A stretch of 40,671 nt of DNA from Dissophora ornata. Its lineage: Eukaryota; Mortierellomycota; Mortierellomycetes; Mortierellales; Mortierellaceae. Position 1 is the stretch's first letter. Each line of letters begins with the position of its first letter. Below are positions 1-12,140 of the stretch, piece after piece. The notes below the pieces were generated by a model that searched no databases, had not been told where the DNA came from, and worked only from the letters and a program-made list of their open reading frames with translations. Location of the stretch: contig MU616661.1 of assembly GCA_025201705.1 (NCBI GenBank), positions 7,486 through 48,156 on the forward strand. The letters run 5' to 3'. Position numbers and translations under genes: made by a program.

Positions 1-263
1 GATGTTGCAATACCATATCCTGGGTTTTACAATGTATTACACTCTGACAAAAATAAGGTAAAATAAAAATTTAGTAAAAAAAAAAAGACGAGTAGACAGA
101 CAAAAGACATTTGTGAAGCTGCCTCTACGTGATTCTAGAAGAAGAAAAAGTAACACCAAAAAAAGATATCCCATAAAATTCTGCCCAGAAAGAAATAGAA
201 GGATCACAAAATAAAGACATTCAAAAGTATAAACGACGCGCGCGCCAGTAGCAATAAAATATG

Positions 264-3200
264 CTACCAGAAGGCGCAGTATCCAACCCAGCATTGGCAC
301 AGGTTCTCAGTTGAGGTAGCCTGTTGGATCAGCTTCTCAACCTGTGAAGGCACATCGAGCGTTTCGTCTGGATTAAAGTCCCTGCCAGTCAGCTTGTTGG
401 TTACTCGGTTCAAAATGTCCACCGCACGCGAGTTGAGTTGCTCTGGTTGAGTGTCCACTACAATACAATGTGATTTCGAAACAAACAAATCAGTAAGCAT
501 GAACAAGCAGCATCCTTTGAGTATTAGGCAGGTACAAAGCATCACAGGAATAAAACTTACCTTCAGTGTTGTCGCTGACAAGATCCTGTTCACTCGGAAG
601 TGGCCTTCTCACACTACGCGCCTGATCTTTGGGGAACGACTCTTGAACTGCACCAGTCCTGCCCTGTGCTGCTGCAGCTTCTGCAAAGCGCGGTAATGCA
701 ACAACAATATCCAAGTGTTAGAAGCACGATCGAGGTCATCTCTCTCTCTCTCTCTCTCCCCAAAATAAACTAGTACATGACGCGCATCGCGTGAAACTTA
801 CGTTGTCTAGGACTTGTCTGCAGGATCCTCCAGTTGATCAGCGGATCATGGACAAAGGCCTCCAATACTGCCATGACACTCTCCTTGTTCCCGCGCAGCA
901 CTCTCATGACATTCTCATTCGTGTTCCTGAAACTACCTTCGATACCGCTCACTTCCATAGCCTTGATCAGCATCCTCGTCAGACGGAACGGGATCCTCTC
1001 TGGGAACTGAGGTCGATGCATAGCAACCTAAATATCAATCAAGAAACGCAGAAAGATAACATCCCGCCAATATCAGTATTTGGTCGCAAAAATTAAAACA
1101 GAGATATATAACAACCAGAGAAAAATACAAAGATGCCCTCTCACCTCAAAGCAATCTCCAAAATCAATATGGACGATGCGTCCAGTATTCCTGTCCATCA
1201 TCATATTGGAGGGATGCCTATCACCTAATCCCAGAATATGTCCCACCATCGACATGACCGCCAAACTCCTCGTGAAATTCGTCCTTCGCTCGAACCACAC
1301 CTCCGAGTTTCGACTCTTGAGCCAAAGAATTCTGTACAGATCATCACCCGTGGTCTTCTCCAACATGTTCTCAAACACCTCAACTTTTTGCATCACCGTC
1401 AGCGTATCATAACCCTTTTCTGGCGCCAACTGTTGCAGGAGCTGATGCTCGATAAAGAACGACAGCTTACGGCTATCGCGATAATCCTTGATCAGTTGGT
1501 GCAACGTATCGGTCTCAGGAACCCATCCAATGAGTCCTGAATTGGGTGAGAGCGGAATCACTGAGTACTGGATGATACCCAAATGCCGCTTAAACGTCTC
1601 TGGGTCGGCAGCGAGTAAGGTGTTCACAAGTCCAAAGAGCTGCATCACTCGCTCGTCCTGTCTCAGATCCTCATGTCCCTTTAACAGGAACGCATAGTCG
1701 CGACCATCGCTTCCTCGCATCGTCAGCTTTCGGGGCTTTTGCTTCGTGTTCATGACTTGCAGCACGTGAATAAAGGATGAGATCCTGATCACAGGCTCAC
1801 CACTCTTGTAGGTTCCTGGGATCGCAAGTTCGAGGTCCCGTGCGTTCTCAAGCTGGTGGGACACATAGGGCAGTTCCAGTGTGCTAAGTGGCGGCAGTTT
1901 CTTTATACGGTGGTAGACTTGAAGATACATGTCCCAGGCTTGGTTCAATTCGTTCACGTCCCTTGTGTGGCGGAAGCGAGAGAGGCACTCGTACGCCTCT
2001 CTCAGGTCTCGTCCAAAGGCTTTAGCAAATGAGCGTTCGTGTGGGGTCTCAGGGAACTAGGATCGATCAGACGGTCAATTGAATCATGAGGCAGAAGGTT
2101 TGCTTAGCCGCGTCAACATAAAAAAACTAGACGAAAGTTAACAAGGGCGATTTTTTTCATACCTTCGAAATCATTTTGTGCAGCGGATCCAGAACCTCGA
2201 GGATAGCCTCGATATTATTCTTGCCGCCCTGATGATTCAACATCATGGCCTCGTTAAGTCCATCCTCCCACATCTCGTGCCATAGAATTGCAACTCGCAG
2301 CAGCTCCTGACTGACCATCGAAGCCTGGTCAACAAGTACAGAACTGTGCAGAAGCATCTTCTCCATGATAGCCAGGGCCGCCTTCTTTCGGAACACACTT
2401 GGGGATTTTGAAGCAACCGTGAGTGAGTAGACCAAAGCCTGTGGATGAGCTTTACCAACGTCCGCTAAAAGTTGATGAATCAGTTGGTGCACGTTATGAC
2501 TGGGTGTGTGGATACGTGCGATCAACTGAGGGATAACTTGCAGCCAAGTATCGATGTTGACCGTTGGGAACCCTTTGGCAAGGGCTGCGCTCACATCTGA
2601 ACTATGGCCAAACTTGAACCAAAGCGTCAAGAGTCGAAGTGTATCTTGCAGCGAGTTCCCTTGTGATAGAGCGATGGAACGGAAGAAACCCTTGACGGAC
2701 GGGATGACGTAGGGCAGACCCAAGGCAGCATCCGTTGCGCCGCTCCTCTCGTAGAAGGAGATGACATTGAAATTAGCCAAAGCATACGTGTGCCAGGCCT
2801 TGTACCAAGTCTTGTCCAGACCTGTTGCATGCGAGTAAGGCATCAAAATGTAGTCGATTGATTCCTGAATGAGATAGCGAAAAGCATTGATAAGCGAGTT
2901 AGCACACGAAATAAACAAAGATCTCTGCAGTTCAGTTCAAGCGAAGCGAAGCTTCAACAGGCTACTCACTGGAGTCCAGCCGTCTTGCAGTGCAAATTGC
3001 CACTCTCCTTGCTTGAGATAACAGCGAGCCAGCAGGCGTGAAAAGTCCTCATCTGACCCAGGCGTCTGGTTCACACCCGTCAGTGCCGTTCCATTCGTCT
3101 CCTCCATCCCCAGACCAAGGTCGGACACCAGCCGATCCGTAAATACTCGAAGGCACTCTAGCGCCTCTTTCCGTACGCCTGTCGCCCACATATACTTCAG

Positions 3201-6200
3201 TTTCGCATACACAACCTGTGGTGGAGTCACCTTGATCATCTGCGTGAACTCCATCTCTGCACTATCCCGTCCCATCAACGATATCATGGCCTGCTCTGCC
3301 AGTCGTAGTCGGCCAGACTTGCGGCACAAATTCATAAACTTGATTCTCAGCTCCATATCCTCCGCTGGCGTCAGAGCCATCGCATGGACCTTGATCACTC
3401 TCTGCCAAATCTCGATATTGCGCTCACATCCAAGCAGGCGCCTCATCCAGGTCTTTCGAATAGTCGCCTGACGATCCGGTTGTTTCTCATACCGCTTGTA
3501 CGAGATGATCTCCTCCAATTCCGCCGTCATCTGCACTCGCACAACTATATTGTAGGCGCGACTATAGCTCTCGCTCACCAGCGCAGTTAATTCCGTGTCC
3601 AGAAGTGAGCGTGTTTGTTCGATTTGCTCCTCTGCTTTCGAAAACTCGTTACGATGGAGGAACAGGATGGCCTTGAAGAACGCTCGATCCGGTGCGTCTT
3701 CCTGCATGACTGAGATGTAGTTATCCAGTTGGTCCCACTGACCTAGCCCCCATGCAGCGGCTGCGACAAAGGGTGCCATGCCGCGTCTGAAATCTGCAGG
3801 AGCAAGCCTCCACTTCTCCTCTGCCAGAGATGAGAGCGTATCCCATTCCCCGAGAGCATGAAGACAGCGCATGCGTTTGAGCGTCAACAGCAGATCGTCT
3901 GGTCTTTCGACTTGCTTTTTGTCATAAGCCGCCAATGCATCCTCCCACCGGTGAAGTCGTTCATACCATGATTCCTTCAGCTCAACATCGTGATATCGTT
4001 GAGCATAGGTGAGAATACCCGCAGCGGCATCGGGCTGTTGTAGATGGTTGTTGTTACTGAGGAGACTCTCAATGCTGCTAGTGGAGTGGTCTTTCATGAA
4101 CTGCAGCTCACTGTAATGCAACGCCTTGGCGTAGGCGTGGCAGCTGTGGGCATATTTTCCGAGAGTGCTAATCTCAATCGGAAGAGGTTTGTCGTCATGT
4201 TCCATGTACTCCGCCATATTCAGCAACGTCTGGATAATCTCTGGCGAAATGTTCTTTGCAACAAGAGCTGTCTCGATCGCGGCAGCAAATTCCCCCTAGC
4301 GACATCAAAATAAGTTAATAAAATGGCGCCTTGGTCAAATGTCTATCACAAAAAAAAAAAAAAAAACTTTGTACACACCTGGAACGCTGGAGACAGCGAG
4401 GTCCAGCACGACATGAACGCAGAGTTGAAGAGTTCCCTGGCAAGAGGTTGAAATGAGTTGGCCATGTCTGCGCATGCTCGGAGAGAGTGCGACGGAGTCT
4501 CCTTTAGCATCTCCAGAGTCAGACGACGTATCCAGTCCGCCCAGTCTTCCTTGGTTGAGCGAGATGTGGTATCCCAGGCTCGTCGTAGAGCGACCGGATT
4601 AACAGGCAAGGCTCTGCTATCAGACAATGCCTGTGGCACGTCCGTAGCAACCACGTAGCGGTCATCTCCCAATCCAGTCAACTCTGATGCGGAGGGAAGG
4701 GGTTGCCTCTTCAGCAGTTTTGATACTACAAGATTATAGTTGGCGTGATTAATTCGTTCCTGGACTACCACCTATGTCGATGAACATCTATTTGCGTAAG
4801 GACAAGCATATTTGTCTCCTTTCTACATAAAACACGAAATAATAATAAAATCTGCAACAAACCTTCTTCACTAGGGGAACAAAACCGACATAGTCCTGCT
4901 TGAGCTGAACAACCAGTAGACAGAGCACGTCCATGGTTACCGTGCGCAACTCTTGTCCTGGTAGTGCCAAAACCCTCGCCAGCGGAAGAATGATTCTTGA
5001 GGCATAATCTGAAAAATCAATCCTTCTCGAAAGCGCTCCGATAGTGCTGATGGCCGCCCGTCGAAGATTCATCGGCGCATCTGTCCTCTCGAACGTCTTG
5101 ACCAGTGCTGGAACAATCAAATGCATGTATTCCTCCACGTTCGAGCCTAGCCTGACCATTGCTTGCAGAACTCTGAGTGAGGCGCCGTGCCTCTCAGACA
5201 TATCCGAGTCTAACACTGCTAGCATGGAGCGCAAAAGCTTTGGCATGTAGGCTTTGAATTCTCCATCGAGAGAGATGGCGATGCTCTCGATTAGTCCGAT
5301 GATACGTTCCTGAAGTCGGGTAAGGCTCCAGTTGTCCTCGATCAATTTCATGAGGTCCGGTATATAGGGTCGAATGTGGAGCATAACAATTTGGACAAGT
5401 ACGCCCATCTTTTCAAAGTAAAAGTCCAGATTGAGAACTGTTCCCGACTGCATGATGGTCAAGTATACTGGCATGATCTATAGAATGACGTGCGCAGGAC
5501 AATCCTACAATGTGAGTTGTTTTTCTTCATCCATTGTCTCCCAGAAATATGTTGCACTCTTGCGGCGATTCTTCTTAAGGAAAGTTTGCTCACCTGGGGT
5601 AAGAAGGAGACCATCTTGAGCTGAAGAGAACGGAAAATATTGAGGATTGCCTGTGTCGCTGGCTGGTATTGTTGGCTCAATGATGGATCTTTCAAGATTT
5701 TCAGCAGTGCATTGATGACGACCGTTGGGTAATATTCGTCGGAAGAGGGTTCAACTCCTGCCATTAGCAGTGCAACGTCCGAGTTGTCAGACTTGTCAGT
5801 CTGATTCAGATCGCCAAATTTCATGACCATTTGCTAATAAGAATCCATAAATTAAACATTAGACAGCCTCTTCCTCTGTTGGTATTAAGCAAAGCAAGTC
5901 TTGATGGAAAGCTCACATACTTTGTGCCGATAAGGATCCAGCGCACCTAGCACACCTATAAGCTTCATGGTCTCATGTCGAATCCTGACAGACTGCTCAG
6001 TTTTGACAATACCTATCAAGATATCCAAAAGAACCGGGTACTTCAAGTATGGCTCTATCACGTAGCCAGTATTGCTGGAGAGTCGACCGAGGGCAGTCAA
6101 GGCCGCACTGCGTTTGACAGGCGAACTCTGGTCCTGTAGAATCTCAATAAACATCGGCATGAGTTGATCCATGTATTGCAATAGGTCTTCGCCACCAACT

Positions 6201-9200
6201 CGAGCAATCTCCCCAAGCGCCTGAAGAACGCTCGATACGACTCCTGGACTGCTGTCCCTGATATTTGGTAAGAGGACCTTGAGGATTGTCTCGATATAGG
6301 GTTTGACAAGTTGTTCGGATGCGATCACAAGTAGCGTCAGTAACCGGGCGCTTTCTTCCTTGCTTCGCACCGCCCCTGAGTATTCGATCTCTGTCAGCAA
6401 TTGAATAAGGATCTTTCGAAGCGGTGGTATGACATATGCCGGATTAAAAACAGCAAGCCGTCCTAGGATGGTGATCGCGAGCTCTCGAATCATGGACGTC
6501 TCGTCGTTCAGTGCGATGAAGAGAGAGCGGACATTTTCAGCCTTCGCAAGGTGACGGTCGAAACGGTTATCCAATGACGTGAGGATTGTCTGCCGAATGC
6601 TCGCTTCCGGGTCTGCGATCCCGACAAGCAGCAACTTTTCCAGAACTTCATCCACCACCTGGACGGCATGTGCACTTGTCTGGAAGACAATAGGATCTCG
6701 AGCAAACAGACGGCAGCAGGTCTGAGCCGCCGAGCGTCGGATCCCTGCATTTTCGTCATCCAGATAAACGATACAGGAGTCCCTCACAAACTCATTCAAC
6801 ATGTGTCCTGAAAAGTTAAATGATCCTAGTGTTTTCAAGGCCAAGATGATGGTTTCTGCATCCCGTGGTTCTAAGAAATATGAGCTGGTCCTGTTTTGGC
6901 CGACCTTCTTCGGTTGAGGTGCTCCTGGCGCTCTATAGATTTTCCCGCTGAGAATAAAGGAGATCATGTTGAGGAGGCGCTCTAAAATATGCGGGTGAAA
7001 TTGCAGGTTAATACAGGATTTAAAAGGAACTCCAACGAGCCTTCAAGTTTGAGAGGAAATAACTTTACCCTGGATATCACTCAGTGAATAAGGGATATAT
7101 GTTGCGATATCCTTCAGCGATTGACACATCGGTTCACTGAGTCCTGTAGCAAGCATCAGATCCAAAAGCTCTGCCAAGTGATACCCCATCGTTTGGCCGA
7201 CAGCCTCGGCCAACATGCTGATACAACTAAAGATCGGTGCATCTTTAGCTGCGCGAGATTTGCTCTTTGCTCGCAGGCCGTCCTTGACACAATGCATAAT
7301 GTCGTCCAAGTAGCCCGCAATATCCCTCTTTGCAACCAACGCCACCTTGCCAATGGCCAGAAATGCCATTGGTCGCTCCAAGTCATTCATGCCCTTTTTC
7401 TCCCTGTCAAAATGAGCTTGGCCAAGGAGGTGGCTCATTGACCTATCCAGGTAATAGTCGATAAAGTCTGGAGGATCGTACTCTGCAAGAGCGGGGAGGA
7501 GGTTGATCACAGTCCCCCTGATAAGTCTCTCGCGATGATCCTTGAAGCGCAGCACGGTTTCGCATGTGTCCCTGAATCGTTCGTACATGAACTGATTGTT
7601 GATTCGAAGAAAAAAGCGAGAGAGACATAAAGGATTTGTTTAGACCAACCAGTGGATCTGCCTTCCATCAAGATAACCAACGAGACAATACGTTACCATG
7701 TTGGCATGTAGAATCAACTCTCTAAAAATCAACAATGACCCATGAATGCTCTCTGTGGTCGCGACGCCCTTCTGCTGTCCGTTGTACAGACCAACTTGTG
7801 CCTCCTCGTGGATCCTGTTGTACCAACTAATGTTTTGCTGATTTTGTGAGGTGGCGCGATCTGCAATAAGCACCAGTACCGCACTCAGAGTATCTGCAGC
7901 GGCCTCTCGACCTGCTTGCTATACGCGAAGACCCAAAACATATGGTAGTGACTTTAAGTACCAACTTTAAATGAGTCCACGCTGTAGACACTGACATTCG
8001 CAGCGCCTTCTCACCTTGCTATCGCGCATGGCTCCCCAGATGTTGTTGAGGATGGTTCCGACATACGGGTAGACAATAACACTGGCATGCCGCGCAAGTT
8101 CCGCGAGTACTAAGACACTTGCGTGGCGGCGTGCCTCTTGTTTGTCACCTAGATATGACAAACAAGTGTCAAATAATATACGCCCATTTAGCCCTCCAAT
8201 ACTCCCAAGTTCAATGGTTTCCGATAGAGAGCGATTGAACATCAGTCCAGCTGATCCTTTTACCTGCCAGCCATTCAATTGCTCTTGTCAGTTCAAACTC
8301 AACAAAGTCAGCCATGAAAGGACCACCTTGCTGCGCCAGTTTTCCTGTGGTGTGAAACACGAGGCACGAAACAAGTCAACAAGTAAAAAAAATCGTTAGT
8401 TTAAGCCAGTCGTCGACAACGTGTCCAGCAGCATCCAAAATAAAATCGTCATTCCTCCCCCCGCTCATACCTAACGCCCTTGCTGCGACAGTCATGGTTG
8501 GAACATCGGATGGGAAGAGTTGGCGCAGATAGTTGGCAAATCGCGTCTCCTGAGCCGTATTATCTTCATCATCGATTCCAATTAAAGTATCTATCGACAA
8601 CGAACGAGGCATTTGCATGCGCACAAGAACAAAAGTGTCAACAATCTGGCCCGCGACGAATGAACACGAGGACCACAGTATCAGTTTTTTCCCTTCGTTT
8701 CCCCCGCCTCCTTCTACCTCTCACGCGATCAGTCTAACTAAAAAAAACCTCCCTCGCGCGCGCATGTGCCAAAAAAGTTGTGCCGTTCTGGTTTTGCTCA
8801 CCAATAATAAGGGCTTCGCACAGTTTGTCATCGCTATCGCCACTCTGTGCCAGTGTCTTGATGATGCTGTTGATTTCGCCATAGAACTTTGTCAACTCTT
8901 CGTCTGCCAGTTCCCTGGAAGTGAGTGTGACCTATTGAGTAAAGCAAAAATCAGGGTCCTGGGTATTTTTTTTTGGCCGTTGCAAACGTGCAGGCGTGTG
9001 GAATAGACAAGTTGTAAACGGCTCGTGTGCTTACTCCCTCTGAATACTTACATAGTCTTTCAGGGTCTGTGTGCACTGGTTCCTGGCCTTTTCGTTGTTG
9101 AGGCTGGGTATTAAGAAGATAAACGTTAGTTTTTTTTTTAAAGTACGCTTCCTTTTTTTTTTTTTTTTTTGGTTGCTTTTGCATTGGTGAATCTCTGCTC

Positions 9201-9258
9201 ACCTGGCTTTCAGATCGCTAGTCAGGCGCGTGAGGGTTATGGGTGATGCGGAGACCAT
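264..9258 (-). CDS. TOR: TOR serine/threonine kinase (PIKK family), complete, 18 exons
   Basis: Nutrient-sensing kinase of TOR complexes. Exons on the minus strand: 9258-9203, 9103-9052, 8931-8802, 8590-8471, 8344-8264, 8148-8015, 7918-7697, 7591-7069, 6981-5921, 5833-5594, 5477-4863, 4771-4379, 4295-2970, 2864-2163, 2056-1145, 1027-802, 680-561, 457-264. They sum to 2368 codons plus stop, close to yeast Tor (about 2470) and human mTOR (2549). HEAT repeats fill about residues 1-1190, FAT about 1245-1780, FRB about 1840-1940, kinase about 1960-2270 and FATC 2336-2368. The kinase core looks active: [18 protein letters not shown] (Asp2164, Asn2169) and HIDFGD (Asp2183). Two oddities: the FRB lacks the usual Ser/Phe rapamycin contacts (Met1858, His1862), and the protein ends GYCAFW instead of the near-invariant GWCPFW. 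Start chosen at the ATG that opens the N-terminal exon MVSASPITL. It could be one of several TOR paralogues in the genome. Family assignment is certain; individual small 5' exons less so. Confidence 0.96.
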
Positions 9259-9872
9259 GGTTCATTTACATGAGGCTACACACCCTAGCCTGATTGAGAA
9301 AGACACCCTGCACGGAGGAAGGAGGTGTACAAATTGTGAAATTGATCCTTTTTTTGACTGTCAATGGGCGGTGCGACAACACAACGGTCAAAGAGGGTTG
9401 TGAGGAAAAAAAAGATGCGTGGGGGTGAGTGTGTGGGTATAAAGGGCGTTTATTCCCTGAGAGGAGTAGAGCAAATGACAAAGAAGACTCGCTCTGACGA
9501 ACGCCGGGGTTAGGACGTGATCAAATGGTGGCTGGAGAACGGGAATCAAAGTCAATGGTCATCTGGCCGGAATGCCTCTCGTATTTTGTCATAATCCGCG
9601 TGCGCGTAATGCTGGCCTATTGGGCTGCAATTAAATAAAGTCACGTGCGATCGTTTTGATGCTCTAGTCTGTAATTTCACGCGTTTCTTGACCTCGCATG
9701 AAGAACGGCACCAACGGCACCAACACCTCCCCCCGTGAGGCATGTAGCATTGTTATAACGACTATAGATCACCACGCTGCGCGCCAAAGTGAACGGCAGT
9801 GTTCCACGGTAATTTCAATAGCACAGAATATAGGATGGTGTTAGAGAATAAAGCAGGCGTCGCCGGACACGA

Positions 9873-9889
9873 AACGGCGGCTCGCCGTT
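9873..9889. promoter_or_regulatory. Palindrome of CGG-N7-CCG type upstream of the transporter gene
   Basis: Perfect 7-bp inverted repeat AACGGCG / CGCCGTT around a 3-base centre. Read as protein-DNA contact it is a CGG-N7-CCG pair, the kind of everted or inverted triplet that fungal Zn2Cys6 regulators bind. It lies about 375 bp before the transporter ATG and about 615 bp before the TOR ATG. The role is inference; the palindrome itself is directly visible. Confidence 0.35.
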
Positions 9890-10132
9890 ATTGTTACCGC
9901 GCCCCACTTATGACGCGTTCTTTTTATTTTTTTTGGACCTTACGATACACAAAATCCGTTTGTTCTATTCCTGATAATGATTCCAAATCCAACTCGCTCG
10001 AGAAAACAAAGTTTTATAGATGGTTGTTTCTCTGAGTCAGGTGTTTGGAAGGGAACTATGAATCAAGTGCGAACCAAAAACTGCGATGTCCCACCCCAAT
10101 GAAGCGTCGTTGACCAAAAAAAAAAGATAAGG

Positions 10133-10139
10133 TATAAAA
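10133..10139 (+). promoter_or_regulatory. TATA box of the Ato transporter gene
   Basis: TATAAAA, about 125 bp before the ATG at 10262, giving a 5' leader of roughly 95 bases. It makes the ATG at 10262 the first plausible start and argues against the in-frame extension beginning at 10163. Confidence 0.6.
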
Positions 10140-10261
10140 ATCACACCCTTTCTTGCCTTCAATTGCAACCACCTGCTTGTTGCACCCTTCACATCTTCCC
10201 CGCATTTTTCTCTCCACACTTCGCATTCATCTTACATCCAAACAGTCAGAGCACTATACAC

Positions 10262-12014
10262 ATGTCTAACTCAAAAGATATCGCTGAGGTCGAAGGAAGC
10301 TCCCATCATCAGATGGTCGATATTCCACCCAGTCAATTACAACACCATCAGGAACTGTCTGGGCGATACAAGCGAGCGGCCGAGCGTAACGCAAGGCTAT
10401 CGAATTACCAACACCAAGAGCAAATGGAACAGCAACATGACCTTCCGTTCCGCTCTTACATTGAATCTGAAAACATCCACATCCCTCCTTACCAAATGGA
10501 TCTCAACATGGAACCCGAACACTGCAAGATACGATCCACAACATCATCAATCAAAGCAACCCCCTTTGGTCTTTTCGCCTTTTCATTGACAGCCTTCTGT
10601 ATGGGTCTGTATAACATACGCGCTGTCAATAACGTCCCAGCCAACTTCATGACTGGAACAGCACTGTTCATGGGTGGCACTGGACAGGTAAACAGAAAGT
10701 GCTCCGCGCGTTCACTGCAAACGAAGGATCAACATGGGTGAGGTGGTAATCGGGCGAGGCGGCGATCGAGGTGAGACGGCGATCCGGGTGAGACGGCGAT
10801 CGAGGATCGTCATTGTGCGCGTCCACTCTTATTTTTTCAACGTGTGGGTTTACCCTTTCAACTGCCAGTTTCTCCCTTCCCCCCTCCTCTCTCTCTCTCT
10901 CTCCCCCACCCCTTTCTCTTTTTTCCTCCAATGCAATGCACAAATTTTTCCTGACATGAGAGCAGATCGCTTTTTTTGATTGGTCCCAATGCAACACCCT
11001 GGCAACGATACAAAAAAAAACGATGTCCGCTCCGTGTATTCATTGCACCATAGCTTTTTCAACAACAGCAACGTGCCGAACATTCGATTCCCCGCATTGC
11101 ACACGGGTGGATTCGTAACACCCCCACAACACTCACTACACTCACTATGCTCACTACACCCACTGCACCCACTACACCCACTACATTCATTCGCCCGCTA
11201 CACTTACTGAAAAAACATCAGCGCCATATTCAGGATCCTCCCTTTTCTTCCGACCCGTTGTTTTCTGTGATGCTTCGCCATTCCGATCACGTCCAAATGC
11301 GCGTACAGCTCCTTCTCGTGCAAAATAATAAAAGGGATCATCAATACATGGTGGTACACATGTAAAGTCCGAGCGTCGCGCAAAACCAAACACGCGCCAT
11401 GTTGAAAAAAAAAAGATGCTAACGCAGTTGGGATGCCCCACTTTCCTCGGCGGTGCTCATAGGTCATTGCTGGTCTACTCGAATTCAGTCATGGCAACAC
11501 CTTTGGTGCAACAGCTTTCTTAGCCTACGGTAAATATCTACCTCTTAATATCCTTTTTGCCCGCTTTTATCTCCAATGCTGGCTACCCATGTGCTGACAC
11601 CTAGGAATCCTACTTTTCCCGTAATATATTCTAGGTCTTTACTGGTTGTCTTATTCGACTTTCCTCATCCCCACCTTTGGCGTTGCGGAGGCTTACGCTA
11701 ACTACCCCGAAGAATTCGAGACTGCTCTTGGAACCTACTACCTTGCCTGGACTATCTTCACTTTCCTCATGTGGACTCTCACCTGGCGCTCGAATCTGGG
11801 CTCGACACTCGTGTTCTTCTTTCTGGGCTTGGCCTACCTCTTTGCCTCAATCTCAAGTCTTGGGCATTTGGCGCAGGGCGGTGCGGTGCAGAAACTCTCG
11901 GGCGCGACGGGGTTGGTTGCATCGGCCTGTGCCTGCTACAGCGCTATGGCAGATTTGAGTAATACTGACAACTCGTTCTACACCCTGCCCATGGGACAAT
12001 TGGGTCGGCGATAA
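10262..12014 (+). CDS. GPR1/FUN34/YaaH (Ato) family membrane transporter
   Basis: Plasma-membrane protein of the acetate/succinate-acetate or ammonium-export family (yeast Ady2/Ato, Yarrowia Gpr1). Exons 10262-10687, 11463-11529 and 11635-12014 join in phase to 290 aa. A hydrophilic Q/H-rich N-terminus of about 95 residues precedes about six membrane segments: FGLFAFSLTAF, the VPANFMTG loop, GNTFGATAFLAYG, LYWLSYSTF, a block from AWTIFTFLMW, then VFFFLGLAYLFASISS and GATGLVASACACYSAMADL. The C-terminal half is typical of the family. The signature NPAPLGL at the first membrane segment is changed here to KATPFGL, so substrate or activity may differ. The first intron (775 bp) is far larger than the others in the window and holds two tandem repeats. 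A polyadenylation-like AATAAA lies at 12174-12179. Family certain, substrate not. Confidence 0.92.
10762..10807. repeat. 17-bp tandem repeat in transporter intron 1
   Basis: Nearly three copies of a 17-bp unit GCGATCGAGGTGAGACG, at 10762-10778, 10779-10795 and 10796-10807 (partial). Copy 2 differs at two bases. Each full unit contains GGTGAGA, which resembles a 5' splice site. Confidence 0.75.
11129..11200. repeat. CACTACACC-like 9-bp minisatellite in transporter intron 1
   Basis: Degenerate array of about eight units close to CACTACACC or CACTACACT. It makes a Thr/Pro/His-rich frame that is not a gene. It is purine-free on most of the plus strand, so it is strongly strand-asymmetric. Confidence 0.7.
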
Positions 12015-12091
12015 TCACGAACCTTAGAGGAAGCCACGATGAAAAGTGAAGATGTCGTCATTTCCCCCTCCCGCACACACACATATTTATT

Positions 12092-12140
12092 CACACACAT
12101 ATTCACACACATTCACACACATTCACACACATTCACACGC
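12092..12140. repeat. ACACATTC tandem array downstream of the transporter
   Basis: Four to five units of about 10-12 bp based on ATTCACACAC, just after the transporter stop codon and before its AATAAA, so probably transcribed in the 3' UTR. Confidence 0.75.

Larger units (their letters stand above)
9259..10261. other. Divergent intergenic region between TOR and the Ato transporter
   Basis: About 1 kb that must hold the promoters of two divergently transcribed genes. It contains a CACGTG box near 9641-9647, a GC-rich palindrome at 9873-9889, a CCAAT motif near 10096-10100 and a TATA box at 10133-10139. No open frame here resembles a protein. Confidence 0.6.

Noticed and set aside
10734..11210. 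Open frames in transporter intron 1
   Set aside because: They are products of simple repeats (CACTACACC and GCGATCGAGG units), and exons on both sides join in phase around them.
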